Origin: Chrysoperla carnea
Lineage: Eukaryota > Arthropoda > Insecta > Neuroptera > Chrysopidae
DNA: 64,000 nt
Reading direction: 5' to 3'
Assembly: GCF_905475395.1 (NCBI RefSeq)
Contig: NC_058337.1
Coordinates: 131,647,960-131,711,959, forward strand
Both the position numbers and the translations under genes were made by a program. The notes under the pieces are model-generated. The model was not told where the DNA came from, did no database searches, and was given only the letters and a program-made list of their open reading frames with translations. Below are positions 23,997 to 36,050 of this stretch, one piece after another. How positions within the stretch are numbered: the stretch's first letter is position 1; every line of letters begins with the position of its first letter.

Positions 23997-26900
23997 ATGT
24001 TTAATCAATTTACAATTATATTAATTTTATCTGTGATTTTTTCTTGTTTTGCCATTGAAAAATATCAAAAACCAGAACAAGAAGATGCTAATGGTTTACC
24101 ATCACTTAGTTTACGTACTTTACAAAAACCGTTTAGAATGGCTAAATTAAATTTACTTTTTTCAAAAGCTCAACATGTAAGTTGAATTTTATTTTCAAAA
24201 TTATTTAACAGATAAGAAACTATTTTAAAGATAACCGCAGTCGTATTTATTGTGGCCCGGTGTTTTGACATATCTAACTTTTTTTAACTTCCCTGGCGGA
24301 CAAAATATTTGAAGAAAAAATAAGTCTTAAACTCTTAAGTCTTAGGATCTCTGAATAACTCTGAATTTCTAAACGTTTTTGGACTGTCTAATTCAGACTG
24401 AATAAGTCAGAATAACTCTGAATTACAGTCCGAAAACGTTTAGAAATTATTTTATAATTTAGTTATTCACGAGATCCTAAGACTTAAGAGTTTAAGACTT
24501 ATGTTTTTTTTCTTCAAATATTTTGTCCACCAGGGAAGACAGAGTTCCTAAGACTTTCAGTGTTTCTAAAACTTTTTTGAGTTTTTAAGACATATTCTTT
24601 CTTCAAATATTTTTCCCATCAGGGTCCAACTGAAATACTTAACATTTACAAAATTTTATTGTATGTACTTAAAAAAATTTAATAAATAATAATAATAAAG
24701 ACCATTTCCAATCGATTTCTATCTAATTTATAAGTTTACGAAGTAGTGTTGCCATTTCTCGAGATTGTGTTGCCATTTCTCGAATCGAGAGACTCCAGAA
24801 ATCGCGTATAAAACTCTCGATATCAACATACCTCTGTGCCACATATATAATTAGATTAATTTCACTACCTCCGACTTTTTGGTTTATCTTCGGCCTTACC
24901 GGAGCTTTAAAGTGGCAACCTTACGGCTATATCTATAGCTAATAATAATTGCGTTTGTATTAAATAGCGTTTACCAGAAGAAAAACTCCGTCGATTATTT
25001 CGTGAATTAAAACTACACGACAAAGAGGAAATGGAATTAAAGAAAAAGAAACATGATGGTGAAGATTCGGATGGTTTATTGGAGGCTGGAATACGTAAAA
25101 AATTAATTGGTATCATGAGTACATATGATCTTCTAGATCATTACGATCATATTCACGATAAAGATAATTATATTCGACACATGTCGATGAATGATCCTGA
25201 ACGTCCAACGAAAGCGGTATTTAGCGACAAAAAATTGAATCGATTATGGAATCAAGCTGAACATGGTGGATTTTCACCGGATGAATTGAAAATGTTACGA
25301 GAGGAATTTGCACACCATCAAGATAAAATTGATCAGTATCATGCGTTGTTTGAGCATGTCGATAATCACAGACCAGCAGAGCATCCAAAGTCTCTGGAAA
25401 CAGGTTTGTAAATCGTAAAAGGTCTCAAGATGTGAATAAAAGAAAAGGGACACTGCCTTGTTTCTAAATTCCATTATTAACTGTTACCCCAGAAAAATTT
25501 TTAAAATAATTTGAGAAAGAATTAAATTTTCTTTAAATTTTTGTACAGATATGCTCGATTTGGACGAAGATATGGATTTGGATCGTTTAAATGAGGACAT
25601 CATCCAAAAGCAACATAATCAAATGTTATATAAAAAATCAGATATTCTTCGACATAAACATAATGAATTATTGGATGGATATCGAGAATTAGAATCAAAG
25701 GCAAATAAAGGTCCTCTACATAGAGAATTTTCACATCCAAAAGTTGAAGCACTTTGGCAAACTGCGTTACATGGAAATTTTTCACATTCTGAATTGGATT
25801 CACTTAAGGTAAGGTTTCCTAAAAAGTATTGTAGATAATAATTTTCCCCTCAGAAAATTCCCATACGCAATTTCTCTTCCAGGATGCCTGGAAAATTTAC
25901 AATTTTCAAGAGATTGGATTGTAATTTTCAATTGGAATCCTTAGGAAATCGGACGATACAACTAACCTTGCTTTGTTGAATATCGAATAAAATGATTTTG
26001 CCATTTCCATTCAATTTTCTTATTACTAGCAATTCCCCGCTCTGGTTCGCTGGACGATTACATTTTGCTTCAAAACTAATTCTCAAAATCATGTAAAGAA
26101 TAATTGGATATACATAACTATAAGCAAATTTTGTTTTCAGCCCTCGATCCTCTGATTCTTCATATAATACAAAATATCCTTCTCCCATTATCCCTCTTAC
26201 CCCTCTCAATCTACCCGTTCGTACCCATTACTTCCTCTTAATTCTTCAAGAGGCTTTCGACTAGGGCACATTTGAGGAGGATGGTGGGTCTCTTGACAGG
26301 AAACTGTTGATTGAACTATCATCTTAAATCATAACATAGGAATCTCTGACGATTCCAACTGTAGGGCTCTATGGAGGACAACAAAACTTCCATACATGTT
26401 ATATGTAGTTGCAGAAGTCTGCAGGGCATCAGATTCAGTATTCGGGTCCAAAACCTTGGATCCATCATTCCTGAGATAGATCCCGACAGAGAAGCTGTGG
26501 GCTTTCTGCGTGGCTTCTGGTCTTGACAGAATCCGTTTGCTTCATCTGATTTTAATAGCATCTCGTACCCGAAGACGTATTGTCTTCGGGTGGCAGGCTA
26601 TTCTCAAAAAACGCACAGAACTTTTCTTGGCTTATCCCAATATCAAATTTCATCAAAACCGATTTAGATATTCAGCTGTGAAATATCTAAACCTCCCTTG
26701 GAAACCTCTCTTGGATCTTCCTAGCTCCTAGACCTATTATTTTAAAAAGATTGTTTCTTTGTTTTTAATTAATTTATCTTTGAATTTTTGCCAACAGTTG
26801 GAGTTGAAACACTATCAAAAACGATTAAATCATTTACAAAAATTACAACATGAACGTAATGTACTCGATAAACTAAATCGTCAAAAGAATGACGATGAAA

Positions 26901-27013
26901 GATCACGTGAAGCAATCAATTTGGATGTAACCATTGAAGATCATGCAGCCAAAGTTTTTAATATTCATAGACAATTGGAAGATAAAATCGCTAGTAAACA
27001 TAATGAATTATAA
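23997..27013 (+). CDS. LRPAP1: Alpha-2-macroglobulin receptor-associated protein (RAP), ER chaperone
   Basis: There are four exons: 23997-24176, 24968-25403, 25549-25808 and 26798-27013. The frame closes at 363 aa, against about 357 in mammals. RAP binds LDL-receptor-family receptors in the ER, blocks premature ligand binding and escorts them to the Golgi. A signal peptide is clear (residues 1-19, ILILSVIFSCFA core). FRMAKLNLLFSKAQ near residue 47 matches the family FRMxKLNxLWxKA block. Three helical-bundle domains follow, with repeated LWNQAEHGGFSPDEL- and LWQTALHGNFSHSEL-type motifs that align with the LWxxAxxxxFSxxEL repeats of RAP. The last four residues are HNEL, the known ER-retention signal. 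AATAAA lies at 27329-27334. Introns 1 and 3 hold repeats. Confidence 0.95.
24287..24540. repeat. Palindromic hairpin element in LRPAP1 intron 1
   Basis: The two arms of about 115 bp are inverted copies: CTTCCCTGGCGGACAAAAT.. at the left and ..ATTTTGTCCACCAGGGAAG at the right. AAGTCTTAAACTCTTAAGTC and AAACGTTT words appear in both. A third, partial arm-like piece follows at 24560-24625 (TTCTTCAAATATTTTTCCCATCAGGG). Confidence 0.85.
26340..26725 (+). repeat. Copy of dispersed family A in LRPAP1 intron 3
   Basis: This is one of the better-preserved copies. ACTTCCATACATGTTAT, GCAGGGCATCAGATTC, GAGAAGCTGTGGGCTTTCTG and a small hairpin (CCCGAAGACG / CGTCTTCGGG-like) are visible. Open frames on both strands here are repeat-derived. 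Confidence 0.65.
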
Positions 27014-27339
27014 CAGCTTAGCGAAAACTCACCAACCCAACGATTAATCTAAGTCAATGTTCTGAAATTAGTGTTATATTAACATAATTTTCCTAGATGA
27101 ACGAAAATATAATTCGGACACGATTCTACGGCAACTAAGTCACTAAGACGTACATTTGTCACATGTGATGTTGCAAATTTTTTACTCCATTCATGTAGGA
27201 TGATGCATTTTATCGTCATGCCGATCATATGTCTTGCTTTTAGTTTATTAAAATTTTTTGTATAATATCGTTAAATTTTATTAACAATTTTGTAATTTTT
27301 TGTTTCGTATCAAATAATTAATTTTTTTAATAAACAAAA

Positions 27340-27480
27340 TTTCTTTTTTTAAAAACACAGGTCTGCGACTAAAAAACTGCTAAGGATTTTTTTAAAATTT
27401 TCGGATGGCTGTGACAACAATCTTTTTTGAGGGCTGGATCCGCTTCTGATCAGCCCCCGCTTTAATAACATCGACCCGCG
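27340..27480 (-). repeat. Transposon-end-like piece after LRPAP1
   Basis: AACACAGGTCTGCGACT is the inverted counterpart of AGTCGCAGACCTGTGTT at about 35770-35787, next to a transposon fossil in TRMT11 intron 2. It is probably an end of the same family. Confidence 0.5.
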
Positions 27481-27893
27481 TAGTAAACAACTCTACATAC
27501 CGGAATTTCAGCTTATTTGAACTGAAGGTCATGAAACGGATTTATAACACACTTTCTTCCACGTTGACCTACGATACAGTGAAACCATCGATGCAATTCT
27601 ATAATTTCGGGGAAAAAATGACTAAAAATAAAAAATAACTCGATTTTTTCGAAGCTTTATGTGTTTGAATAATTTAATAGAGAGAATCGCTTTAATACTT
27701 AACTTTCACAACGTTAACTCGACTCGATTACCATGGGTAATCATTTTGGTAATAGATTGGAAGGTAATTTGGAATCTAATATCAAAAAAAATTTCGTAAT
27801 TTAGTTTAAAATTTTTATTATGGACTACAAAATATATTTTATTGCCAAAAAATGTTTATCTTACCAATCAATACCAAAATATAGAAATTTTAC

Positions 27894-30800
27894 TTATCTA
27901 TTATCACTTTGATTATTCGATCGTTTCAACGATTCTAATCGTCCAATCTCTCGCAATTCAGCACGTTTTGCTTTACGTTCTTTACGTGTTTCATCACCAT
28001 GTGCAAAATACTTTTGTCGAAAGTCTGGTATTTCTTTCATTACGTCCAAATGATTCTTATCGAATTCTTTCACTTTTTCGTATGTTAATAGACGACGCGA
28101 TGTATATTTATTTAATATTTGTTCAGAATTTGCGATTAATTGTAAACATGAATTCTCTGGTAGTATTTCTGGAGAATAATCGTCCCTTAAACAAATTGAA
28201 ATTGAATTTTTAGCCTTGGTTTTTGAAAAAAAAATTAATATCCATAACCTATTACAGTATAACCTCGATATTAACTCGACCCACAATAATCGGAATCCTC
28301 GTCGAAAAAAAGCCATTCTTTTCCACTGAACTCCTAAATAAGCGGTATCTCGAAATATTTAGATTTTGTATCTCGAACAGAATGTTATTTCCTTGCGAGA
28401 TATTGATGGTACATATTTATACTCTGTAACTCGAATTTCATGAACAGCAGACTTTGTAAGTCGTAGTGGGTAAAATATAATCTCGCTTTTCTAAGTCGCA
28501 ATTTTAGCAATTATATTCTCTATATCTCGAACTACTTGTTTAGTCGAAAACTCATTAACTCGAAATTTTTTTTCATTTCTCTTAAGGTTTGGATTATAGA
28601 GGTTCCACTGTAATACTATCTGATATAGCAAAGTTGGGTCTATTCTGAGTTTTATCCATAGCGAAAGTAATACCATAGAGCTGTATCGACATAGGGGACA
28701 CAATAAGTGAATTCTTGACCGCAAAAAAAAGACAGAATATAAGGGAAACGAAGACCGTTATGCGGCTATGACAACAATTTTTCTCGATTTTTTGCAATTT
28801 TTTTAAGAGGTACAAATAAAAATCAGTTTCTAATTTCTAAAATTTACCTATAGACCGGAAACCAACAAACAAGACGGCCATTTAATTTTAAATGTTCGGC
28901 TGAGAATGATAATAAATCATGATAAATTTGTGATAATCCATAATCGACTTTAGACGGTACATGATTTTGTAAATGCTCTTCAGTTAATTCATAATTATCT
29001 TTTTCGATTCCAATTTTCTCCGTTGATTCTCGTATACCATACGGTGCTGAAAATTAACAAAAATATCTAATTTTTTACGGAAAATTATGTTTTGGCCGGA
29101 TTATTTACAGTATTATTTTCTCAAGTACAAAACATTCCTTAAACATAAGACAATAAGAATCATAATCCAACTCATGTTTGAAAATTAAAACCCAACTGTC
29201 TACTGCACTACTAAATGTAAAAAAACTCCTCGTGTTTCGAAATTTTGAATATCTTCGATTCTACTCACGTTAGCATATTAATATGGATGATAATCCTGTA
29301 AAAGATTACAAGACGTAAAAAAAAATGTACTTACGATCAGTTATTATTGAATCAATTTGAAATTCTGATCTCCAAAGTGGTAATGAAAAATCGGCCACCA
29401 ATACATCTAAATATAAATGCTCCAAATGATATTGTTTCATGTTTAAAAGTATCCCTTCATTGATTTCACGTTTCTGAAATAAGACCTAACATTATAGTCT
29501 AAGATCCGTATTAAGATCGTCCTTCACCGAACTCCTTACCAGACAAAAATGATGTTTTAGAGAACAAGATAATTTTTTAAATATGTTTAAATTAGGCAAC
29601 CCCTTTGGAAATTGTCATTATTATTTTTAATTAAATTTATAAAAAATTATTTTTTTTTTAATTTCACTGGCGTGTCTACTAAATAAAATTAACTCCGACG
29701 GAAAGTATATAATGTATACAATATGCTACACCTCAGTTGCAGACCTTTTTTTTGTCCCTATTACCTGGTTGCCGTGTTTAAACAGGTAAATTGATATTAG
29801 TAATTGCGCTTTATTGTTTACCAATTGAGACCAGTCTTAAAATGTAAGCAATTTAATTAGAAATAACGTAGTATAAAGTTGCTTGAGAAAATTCAGTCGT
29901 AAATGCGGGTTGCAAGGGTTTAAAGTTAAAAAATTCGGGTCGAGCAAAATTGTTAGACAGAGAGGCATTGAGTGTATAATTCTCTGTTATAGAAAAGCAT
30001 ACACTACTACAGCTGCGCGCACAGGCGTCGTAAACTGTGAGAGAGTGCGCATGTTCCATACTCCATGGTAAAGACAAGGATAAATTAAAGTACTATAGTG
30101 TAGTGTTTTGGAGTGGATAAAATGATTTTTGAAAAGCTTGGCATATATGAAACCAGTAGAGAAGCACGTTTTTGAAACAAATCAAAGAACAATATTCTTA
30201 AAAAAATTAAACTTATTATTATTAATACATGTTTAATAGGAAAATAGGAAATTTTATTATTGAGTATTCTCAAAACAAATCAAAAAACAATATTTAAAAA
30301 AAAAATATTAACACATGTTTAGTAGGAAAATAGAAAATTTTTTATTGAGTAATCAATACATTACAAGAAGTAATCACACTAAATATAAAATTAAATGATT
30401 ATTATTCCGGATCAGAATCGCCGGAAGTTGTACCGTTTTCTAAGTCAGAGGAAACTTCTTCATTGTCTTTTTCTGTCATTTGTAAAATATCCTCTATTTT
30501 TAAAGGTGTTTGGTCTCCATCAAATCCTTTTGGTTTTAAATAACCATCAAGGTACCAACCACAATTTTCAGGGTTTAATTTTACGCAATTAGATTCAGTT
30601 GCATGTAGCCACATTGAATTTACATAAATAGTGCGTAAAATTTTTTGTTTTAGTGATTCCCAGCATGGTGGTATCGTGTTTGAGTCAAAACTTCTAACTT
30701 TTTAGAAAATTTTCATTATCTTCTCTCGCAGAAAAATTTTTTACGAATATTTCATATCGAGCGTCGTTTACTTTGTTACAGTTTTTAATACCATACATTG

Positions 30801-33800
30801 CTACGGTGAATTCTTGGACTACATTCATTTTTTCATCAATAAAAATGTCAGTATCATCAGTCAATGAAGCGAAATACTGTTGATACTTTTGGTTTTTTGA
30901 AAATAACTTGAAAGGTCTTATCTTTCCTTTATTATAGAAAGCAGCGGTGTAATCAGAACCAGTGTATGCATGGAAAGCAGGTAAACCTAGACACAGATCG
31001 GATTCCAATTTTGATGCCAATTCTGTGCAATTTATGCAATTAAGATCATTGCCACTTTTTTTTTCATCAATGAACTTGCAAGCCAAATTTGAGAATCTTT
31101 AATTTTATGCATGTTACCGAGTAAAATTATCAAAACATCTGTGTCTGCCGATTTAATTAAAATTCTTGATCCTGCTGTTGCTTTGTAAGCATGAAAAACC
31201 ATTCTTGTATCCGCTTCTTCGTGAAAACATTCGTAATCATTTTCTTTATTTTTTATCACGCGATTTTGTTGAGTTTTATAAGAATAGCAATGTTCTTTCA
31301 CTGTCAAAAATATTTTTTTGTCATTAATTAAATTTTTTAAGTAGTCATTCTCCCAATAGTTACTCAAAAACTCTATCAAAGCCTCTTTGAAACGATAATT
31401 TTTCAGACTTTTCAAAAAATCTGTAGGTCTAGTTTGTTGAGGACCTGAAATTTTTTTGCATAAAAAACACTTTTTCTTTGTCATTTTTGTACTTTTTTAC
31501 AGCACACAACACGTTTTTACTAACAAAATACGCATTCAAAACTAAAACTTAACACTCAAAACTAAACACTATAGTACTTTAATTTTTTTTTAAATATTGT
31601 TTTTTGATTTGTTTTGAGAATACTCAATAAAAAAATTTCCTATTTTCCTATTAAACATGTATTAATAATAATAAGTTTAATTTTTTTAAGAATATTGTTC
31701 TTTGATTTGTTTCAAAAACGTGCTTCTCTACTGGTTTCATATATGCCAAGCTTTTCAAAAATCATTTTATCCACTCCAAAACACTACACTATAGTACTTT
31801 AATTTATCCTTGTCTTTACCATGGAGTATGGAACATGCGCACTCTCTCACAGTTTACGACGCCTGTGCGCGCAGCTGTAGTAGTGTATGCTTTTCTATAA
31901 CAGAGAATTATACACTCAATGCCTCTCTGTCTAACAATTTTGCTCGCCCCGAATTTTTTAACTTTAAACCCTTGCAACCCGCATTTACGACTGAATTTTC
32001 TCAAGCAACTTTATACTACGTTATTTCTAATTAAATTGCTTACATTTTAAGACTGGTCTCAATTGGTAAACAATAAAGCGCAATTACTAATATCAATTTA
32101 CCTGTTTAAACACGGCAACCAGGTAATAGGGACAAAAAAAAGGTCTGCAACTGAGGTGTAGCATATTGTATACATTATATACTTTCCGTCGGAGTTAATT
32201 TTATTTAGTAGACACGCCAGTGAAATTAAAAAAAAAAATTAATTTTTTATAAATTTAATTAAAAATAATAATGACAATTTCCAAAGGGGTTGCCTAATTT
32301 AAACATATTAAAAAAATTATCTTGTTCTCTAAAACATCATTTTTGTCTGGTAAGGAGTTCGGTGAAGGACGATCTTAATACGGATCCTCTACTATTATTC
32401 ATTTGAATTTTTAATGATTTTAAGGATGTACGAGCACCGTTATCAAGAGTAAACTTTTGGCTTGACATACCAGAAGAATACATTTAAGTTTTATCTAAAT
32501 CAAATTCCTAGAGAGGAAGGCCCACAGGAATTATCCAAGGGAAATTAAAAGCCAAAACATGGTGCTCGTATTTCCTGAAATAGTAATAAAAACCTTCTGT
32601 GTAATTCTGGAGGGCCTGGTACGTGCATGTAACATCATATAATCGATATCCGTTCCAATAACATATGCACCAAATTGAGCTGCAGCAACCAATAACGAAC
32701 CACTACCCACAAATGGATCCAAACAAATATCACCAGGTTTACAGCATGCTTGATTTGCCATTATTAATGATAATTGTGCATCCATACTTGTATTTCCAAT
32801 AAATTTACGTGTTTTTAACGATATTTTCGATATTAAATATCGTGCACTATCACATATCTATGAAATTTATCGATTTACAATGAGATAGAACAATTCATAT
32901 AGATAATTAATTGTTTAAATACCTCTGTATATAATAGGTAGGTATTGAAAATAACTAAATTTATAGGCAAAATTTCTAAGTTGTTTAAAAAAGCTCGCGA
33001 GCAGCGAAACTCCACCACTAGGGTCATATTTCTCCCTCATTTAATGTTTCCTACAATTAGATGCTTCTTATTGAAATGGGATTTTGTCTTTTGTCAAAAA
33101 CATGAAATGTCTTGAAACGAATCTGTTTTAAATCACGATTTTATGGTATAAAAAGGGAGTTGAGGGGTTGAGAGTGCGCTACCCTCTAATTTTCTATTTT
33201 CAAACCTCTAGCTCGATTTGGATTAGCTGTGGAGGTGTGGCGTCTTAAAAACCGCAAACAAACATAATTTTGTGGTATTAAAAAAGGAGTATGGGTTGGG
33301 AAGTTGACAACCCCCAAAAGGCACTTCCTTGACACAAACTTTCATACCAATATTAAACCCTCTATCTCAATGTGGAGGAGCAGTGCAGGTGTGCCTTAGA
33401 AGTGCTGGGAAGTTGAAAACCCCATATATACAGGGGGTATAATAAACAATTTTTGAAGGAATTTTTAAAATATTTACCCAACGTCCAAAAAATACATCTA
33501 AAGGTTTTTCTGGAATATCGTTTGGATTTAGACCGTAGTATTCAATGTAATGAAGACATACATCTGGATCAATTAATTGTACGGTTCCTTTTAAAGGTAA
33601 GTAACTGAAGGTCTGGAATAAAATAATTTTTAGAAAAACAAAAAATTATTAACTAATCTATCGGCTTAGGCACCACAGCCGAAACTACGAAAAAACTCAA
33701 CTGCAACTTGGATTCTTACGGCCTTTTCTTGGAGTATTGTCGATTTTCTAAAAATCGTATTATTTTGCCGTTGTTCATACCCCGTGACAATACTTTGCAA

Positions 33801-36050
33801 ATAGTCCGTGGAAAAAATCGGCAATATTCCACGGAGAAATCCAAACAAAACGCCGCAAGAATCTCGTGTCGCATCTGTACTCAAAGCTCTGTTTTCACTG
33901 CTGAAGCACCGCCTAAACTCCATCAATAATCCGTGAAACCTCTAAAAATGTTATTCTGGAGAAATTCCGAGTTTCGACCGGGTCATCAAAACCGCCAAGG
34001 TACAGGGTACAATTGGCTTCTTACTAAAAATTTACACATGCAAGGGCTGAGGTTGCAACCTTTTACCAAATTTTTTTGATCAGGCTTAAGGATACTGATT
34101 CGGTGTAATATTTTTGGTAAGAAGACAAGCACCCACCCCGTACAATAATTTTAGTGTTACCTCAATTTTTTGAACTTTCTCTTTTTGTGTAAAATGTTTA
34201 CAGAACGTTTCCACATGAATTTTAAACGAAATATCCGATTGGAAATATTTGGACATTTCATCAAACGGATATTTTTTAAGTGATTCATGTAACGTTGGAA
34301 TATCTTTTGCACGACCCCATAATTCCAAACAACATCGTAATGAAACTGATCGACTTGCTATTAAATGAGCCGCTTCTTCGGATGGAAGTTGAACAATCCA
34401 ATATGGATCCTAAAATAGGACAATTAATTAGTGGGTGCTCAACAAATTGGATTCTAAGTTCAACTAATGTATGAGAAATAAATTTTATTGACAATGCAAA
34501 TTTGTGATTTTTGTTAATTAAAGAAAAACTGTTAATTTTTCACCAGCTCCGACAACGGATTCGTAACCTACGTAAAAAATGTATTCATTTGGTTTTTTCC
34601 CTGGTGTTCTAGGAGCATTTTTAAGAAGGGTCGCTTAGGTACAAATTTAATTTCTTAGCAAAATGGGATTCTTTCAATTACACAGGTTATATGTTTTAGA
34701 ATGCGCTGATTTCAGAAATGATGGCCATTTTTTTCTATCACTTAAGGTTTTTTTGCAAATTCAAAAACAAAAAATTGGTAAAAGCACTCGTTTATAAAAA
34801 AATTATACAGTAGCCTGCAAGCATAGTGACACCCCATCTTTCTTGGTACCGTCTCTCGATGTCGCGAACATGCTCCCAGATTTCCAGGAAAAAAGTCCAT
34901 GTAGGAGTGCAAAAAATAGACCTTCAGGCTTATCATGCAGCCTTGGGCCTCGTATGCTGTTAGTTGAACAATGGTTTTGTAGTCAGGATCCTTAGTATTT
35001 CCCAAAAACTTTCACATTACATCCTTGAACGATATACAAGTTTATTTTTCCTTCTCATTCATACTTTCCACAAAGAGGGTGCCGGCTAAAAGCCTTCTGA
35101 TGTCGGGGCCAGTGAAAACTCCCTCTTTCAACTTTGCTCCTGACAGCTTCGGGAATTTGGTACATAGATATTTAAAACAGTCTCTACCCTCTTGCAGGGG
35201 TTTTACAAATTGTTTCATCAACCCCAAATTGATATGGAGAGGTGGTAACAGAACTTTTTCTGGCGGCACCAAAGTAGTATTGAAAACATTTTTCTCTCCA
35301 GGTTTTAAAGTTTCTCGGGGTGGCCAATCACTTTGAGTCCAATGCTGTATTCTGGCTCTACTATCCCATAAGCATAAGAAGCAAGGATATTTAGTATAGC
35401 CTGCCTGTTGACCCAAAAGCATCGTCAGCTGCCTGCTGACTCAAAAGTCCCCACAAACCATCCATGAATGGTCCTGATATTTGATTCTTTCCAGGATAAT
35501 GGCCAAATTATTACAGTTAGTTTTCTTCCATATGCACAGAATACCCCATTGGAAGCGAATCTAATTTATTTTCATTGTGCAATAATAATACTTTAAGACT
35601 AATTTTATATAATATTACTATAAAATACTATATAATACTACTTAAAAGCTAGTTTATGTTGTGACTAATATCTATAAAAAACTATATGATAGAATGTTTT
35701 GAATATTTTTCCTGTTTTTGGGAGGTCAAAATCTATAAGAAAATGTAAAAAAATCCTATGCAGTTTTTAAGTCGCAGACCTGTGTTATTAAAAAAACAAA
35801 TGAAAAATGGCATTTGTTTTTTGTTTTGGGTAATACAAAAATACAAACCTCTGGTGTGGGTTCTTCAACCCATTTTATTGGAATATTTAATAATTGAATA
35901 ATCGAAGTTATTTCCTAAAATTTAATTGGTAAATAATCAAATATTCTTCTAAACTTTCACAACACACATGTTGTATTTACTCACAGCAAAACGAAAATCA
36001 ACATGTTCTTGGGCAAACCATAATAAATATCTTTTCCATGATAAATTCAT
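27894..36050 (-). CDS. TRMT11: tRNA (guanine(10)-N2)-methyltransferase catalytic subunit TRM11 homolog
   Basis: There are eight exons on the minus strand: 36050-35985, 35914-35849, 34409-34161, 33612-33478, 32857-32594, 29473-29335, 29046-28848 and 28185-27894. The frame closes at 469 aa, against about 463 in human. With TRMT112 the enzyme makes m2G at position 10 of tRNAs. The N-terminus (MNLSWKRYLLWFAQEHVDFR) and the THUMP-related part are followed by the SAM-binding motif DPFVGSGS (residues 219-226). FGAYVIGTDIDYMM comes next, then the catalytic DPPYG (306-310), which is formed across the exon 6/7 junction and continues into GIRESTE as in the family. TSRRLLTYEKVKEF near the end matches the C-terminal helix. 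All active-site motifs are intact. Intron 5 contains a 2.9 kb foldback element and intron 2 a second fossil, so correct splicing must skip them. Confidence 0.94.
28255..28610. mobile_element. pogo/Tigger-like MITE, 356 bp, in TRMT11 intron 7
   Basis: The ends CAGTATAACCTCGATATTAA and (inverted) CAGTGGAACCTC are flanked on both sides by TA, the target duplication of Tc1/mariner elements. Internal ACTCGA / TCGAACT words are typical of pogo-like ends. There is no transposase. Confidence 0.75.
28665..28795 (+). repeat. Partial copy of the CATAGAGCT MITE family
   Basis: ACCATAGAGCTGTATCGACAT, AATAAGTGAATTCTTGACCGC and GACGAAGACCG-like words match the inverted right part of 52398-52593. Confidence 0.55.
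29503..32386. mobile_element. Foldback element with 0.8 kb inverted arms, in TRMT11 intron 5
   Basis: The left arm (29503 to about 30300) and the right arm (about 31588-32386) are near-perfect inverted copies of roughly 800 bp; the ends read GATCCGTATTAAGATCGTCC and its complement. The middle, about 1.3 kb, carries remnants of a coding region on the minus strand. The arms differ at only a few places by eye, so the insertion is young or the arms have been homogenised. No convincing target duplication is seen (TCTA-like words on both sides only). The family is not placed. The structure points to a DNA element of foldback or long-TIR type. Confidence 0.85.
30402..31484 (-). pseudogene. Broken coding region inside the foldback element
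   Basis: Minus-strand pieces read, in order, with FHEEADTRMVFHAY, KSADTDVLIILLG, LPAFHAYTGSDYTAAFYNKG and an acidic C-terminus after NPENCGWYLDGY. This combination (HEEADTR, DTDVL, GSDxTxAFxxKGK, then a W-rich and acidic tail) is familiar from a repetitive, poorly described protein family in arthropod and cnidarian genomes. It could be the element's own gene or a captured fragment. The copy is broken, with about two breaks. Confidence 0.6.
32990..33440 (+). repeat. Degenerate repeated units in TRMT11 intron 4
   Basis: A unit with TTTTATGGTATAAAAAGGGAG then GGGTTGAGAGTG..ACCC recurs as TTTTGTGGTATTAAAAAAGGAG then GGGTTGGGAAGTTGACAACCCC, and again as GCTGGGAAGTTGAAAACCCC. These are diverged tandem units of an old repeat, ending near TATATACAGGGGG. 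Confidence 0.5.
33660..34080. other. TRMT11 intron 3 sequence of repeat type
   Basis: More GC-rich than its surroundings, with open frames on both strands (33666-33929). No protein family was recognised. It is probably an unclassified repeat. Confidence 0.35.
34742..35422 (-). pseudogene. Transposon-like protein fossil in TRMT11 intron 2
   Basis: Minus-strand frames read GYTKYPCFLCLWDSRA, WPPRETLKPGEKN, VPPEKVLLPPLHINLGL, FPKLSGAKLKEGVFTGPDIR and then CMISLKVYFLHSYMDFFPGNLG. This matches, from memory, a protein family found in very many copies in arthropod genomes and usually annotated only as uncharacterised. The likely end of the element is near 35787 (CGCAGACCTGTGTT). It is broken, with about two or three breaks, and looks old to middle-aged. 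The family is not placed. Confidence 0.65.
35455..35800. other. Non-coding flank of the fossil in TRMT11 intron 2
   Basis: AT-rich, with the words TACTATATAATACTACTT. It runs up to the end-like AGTCGCAGACCTGTGTT at 35770-35787. Confidence 0.4.

Noticed and set aside
27842-28213. A plus-strand open frame of 123 codons
   Set aside because: It is antisense to the last exon of TRMT11.
29503-32386. The two long arms read as paired LTRs of a retroelement
   Set aside because: The arms are inverted, not direct, and no LTR-type borders or gag/pol parts are seen.
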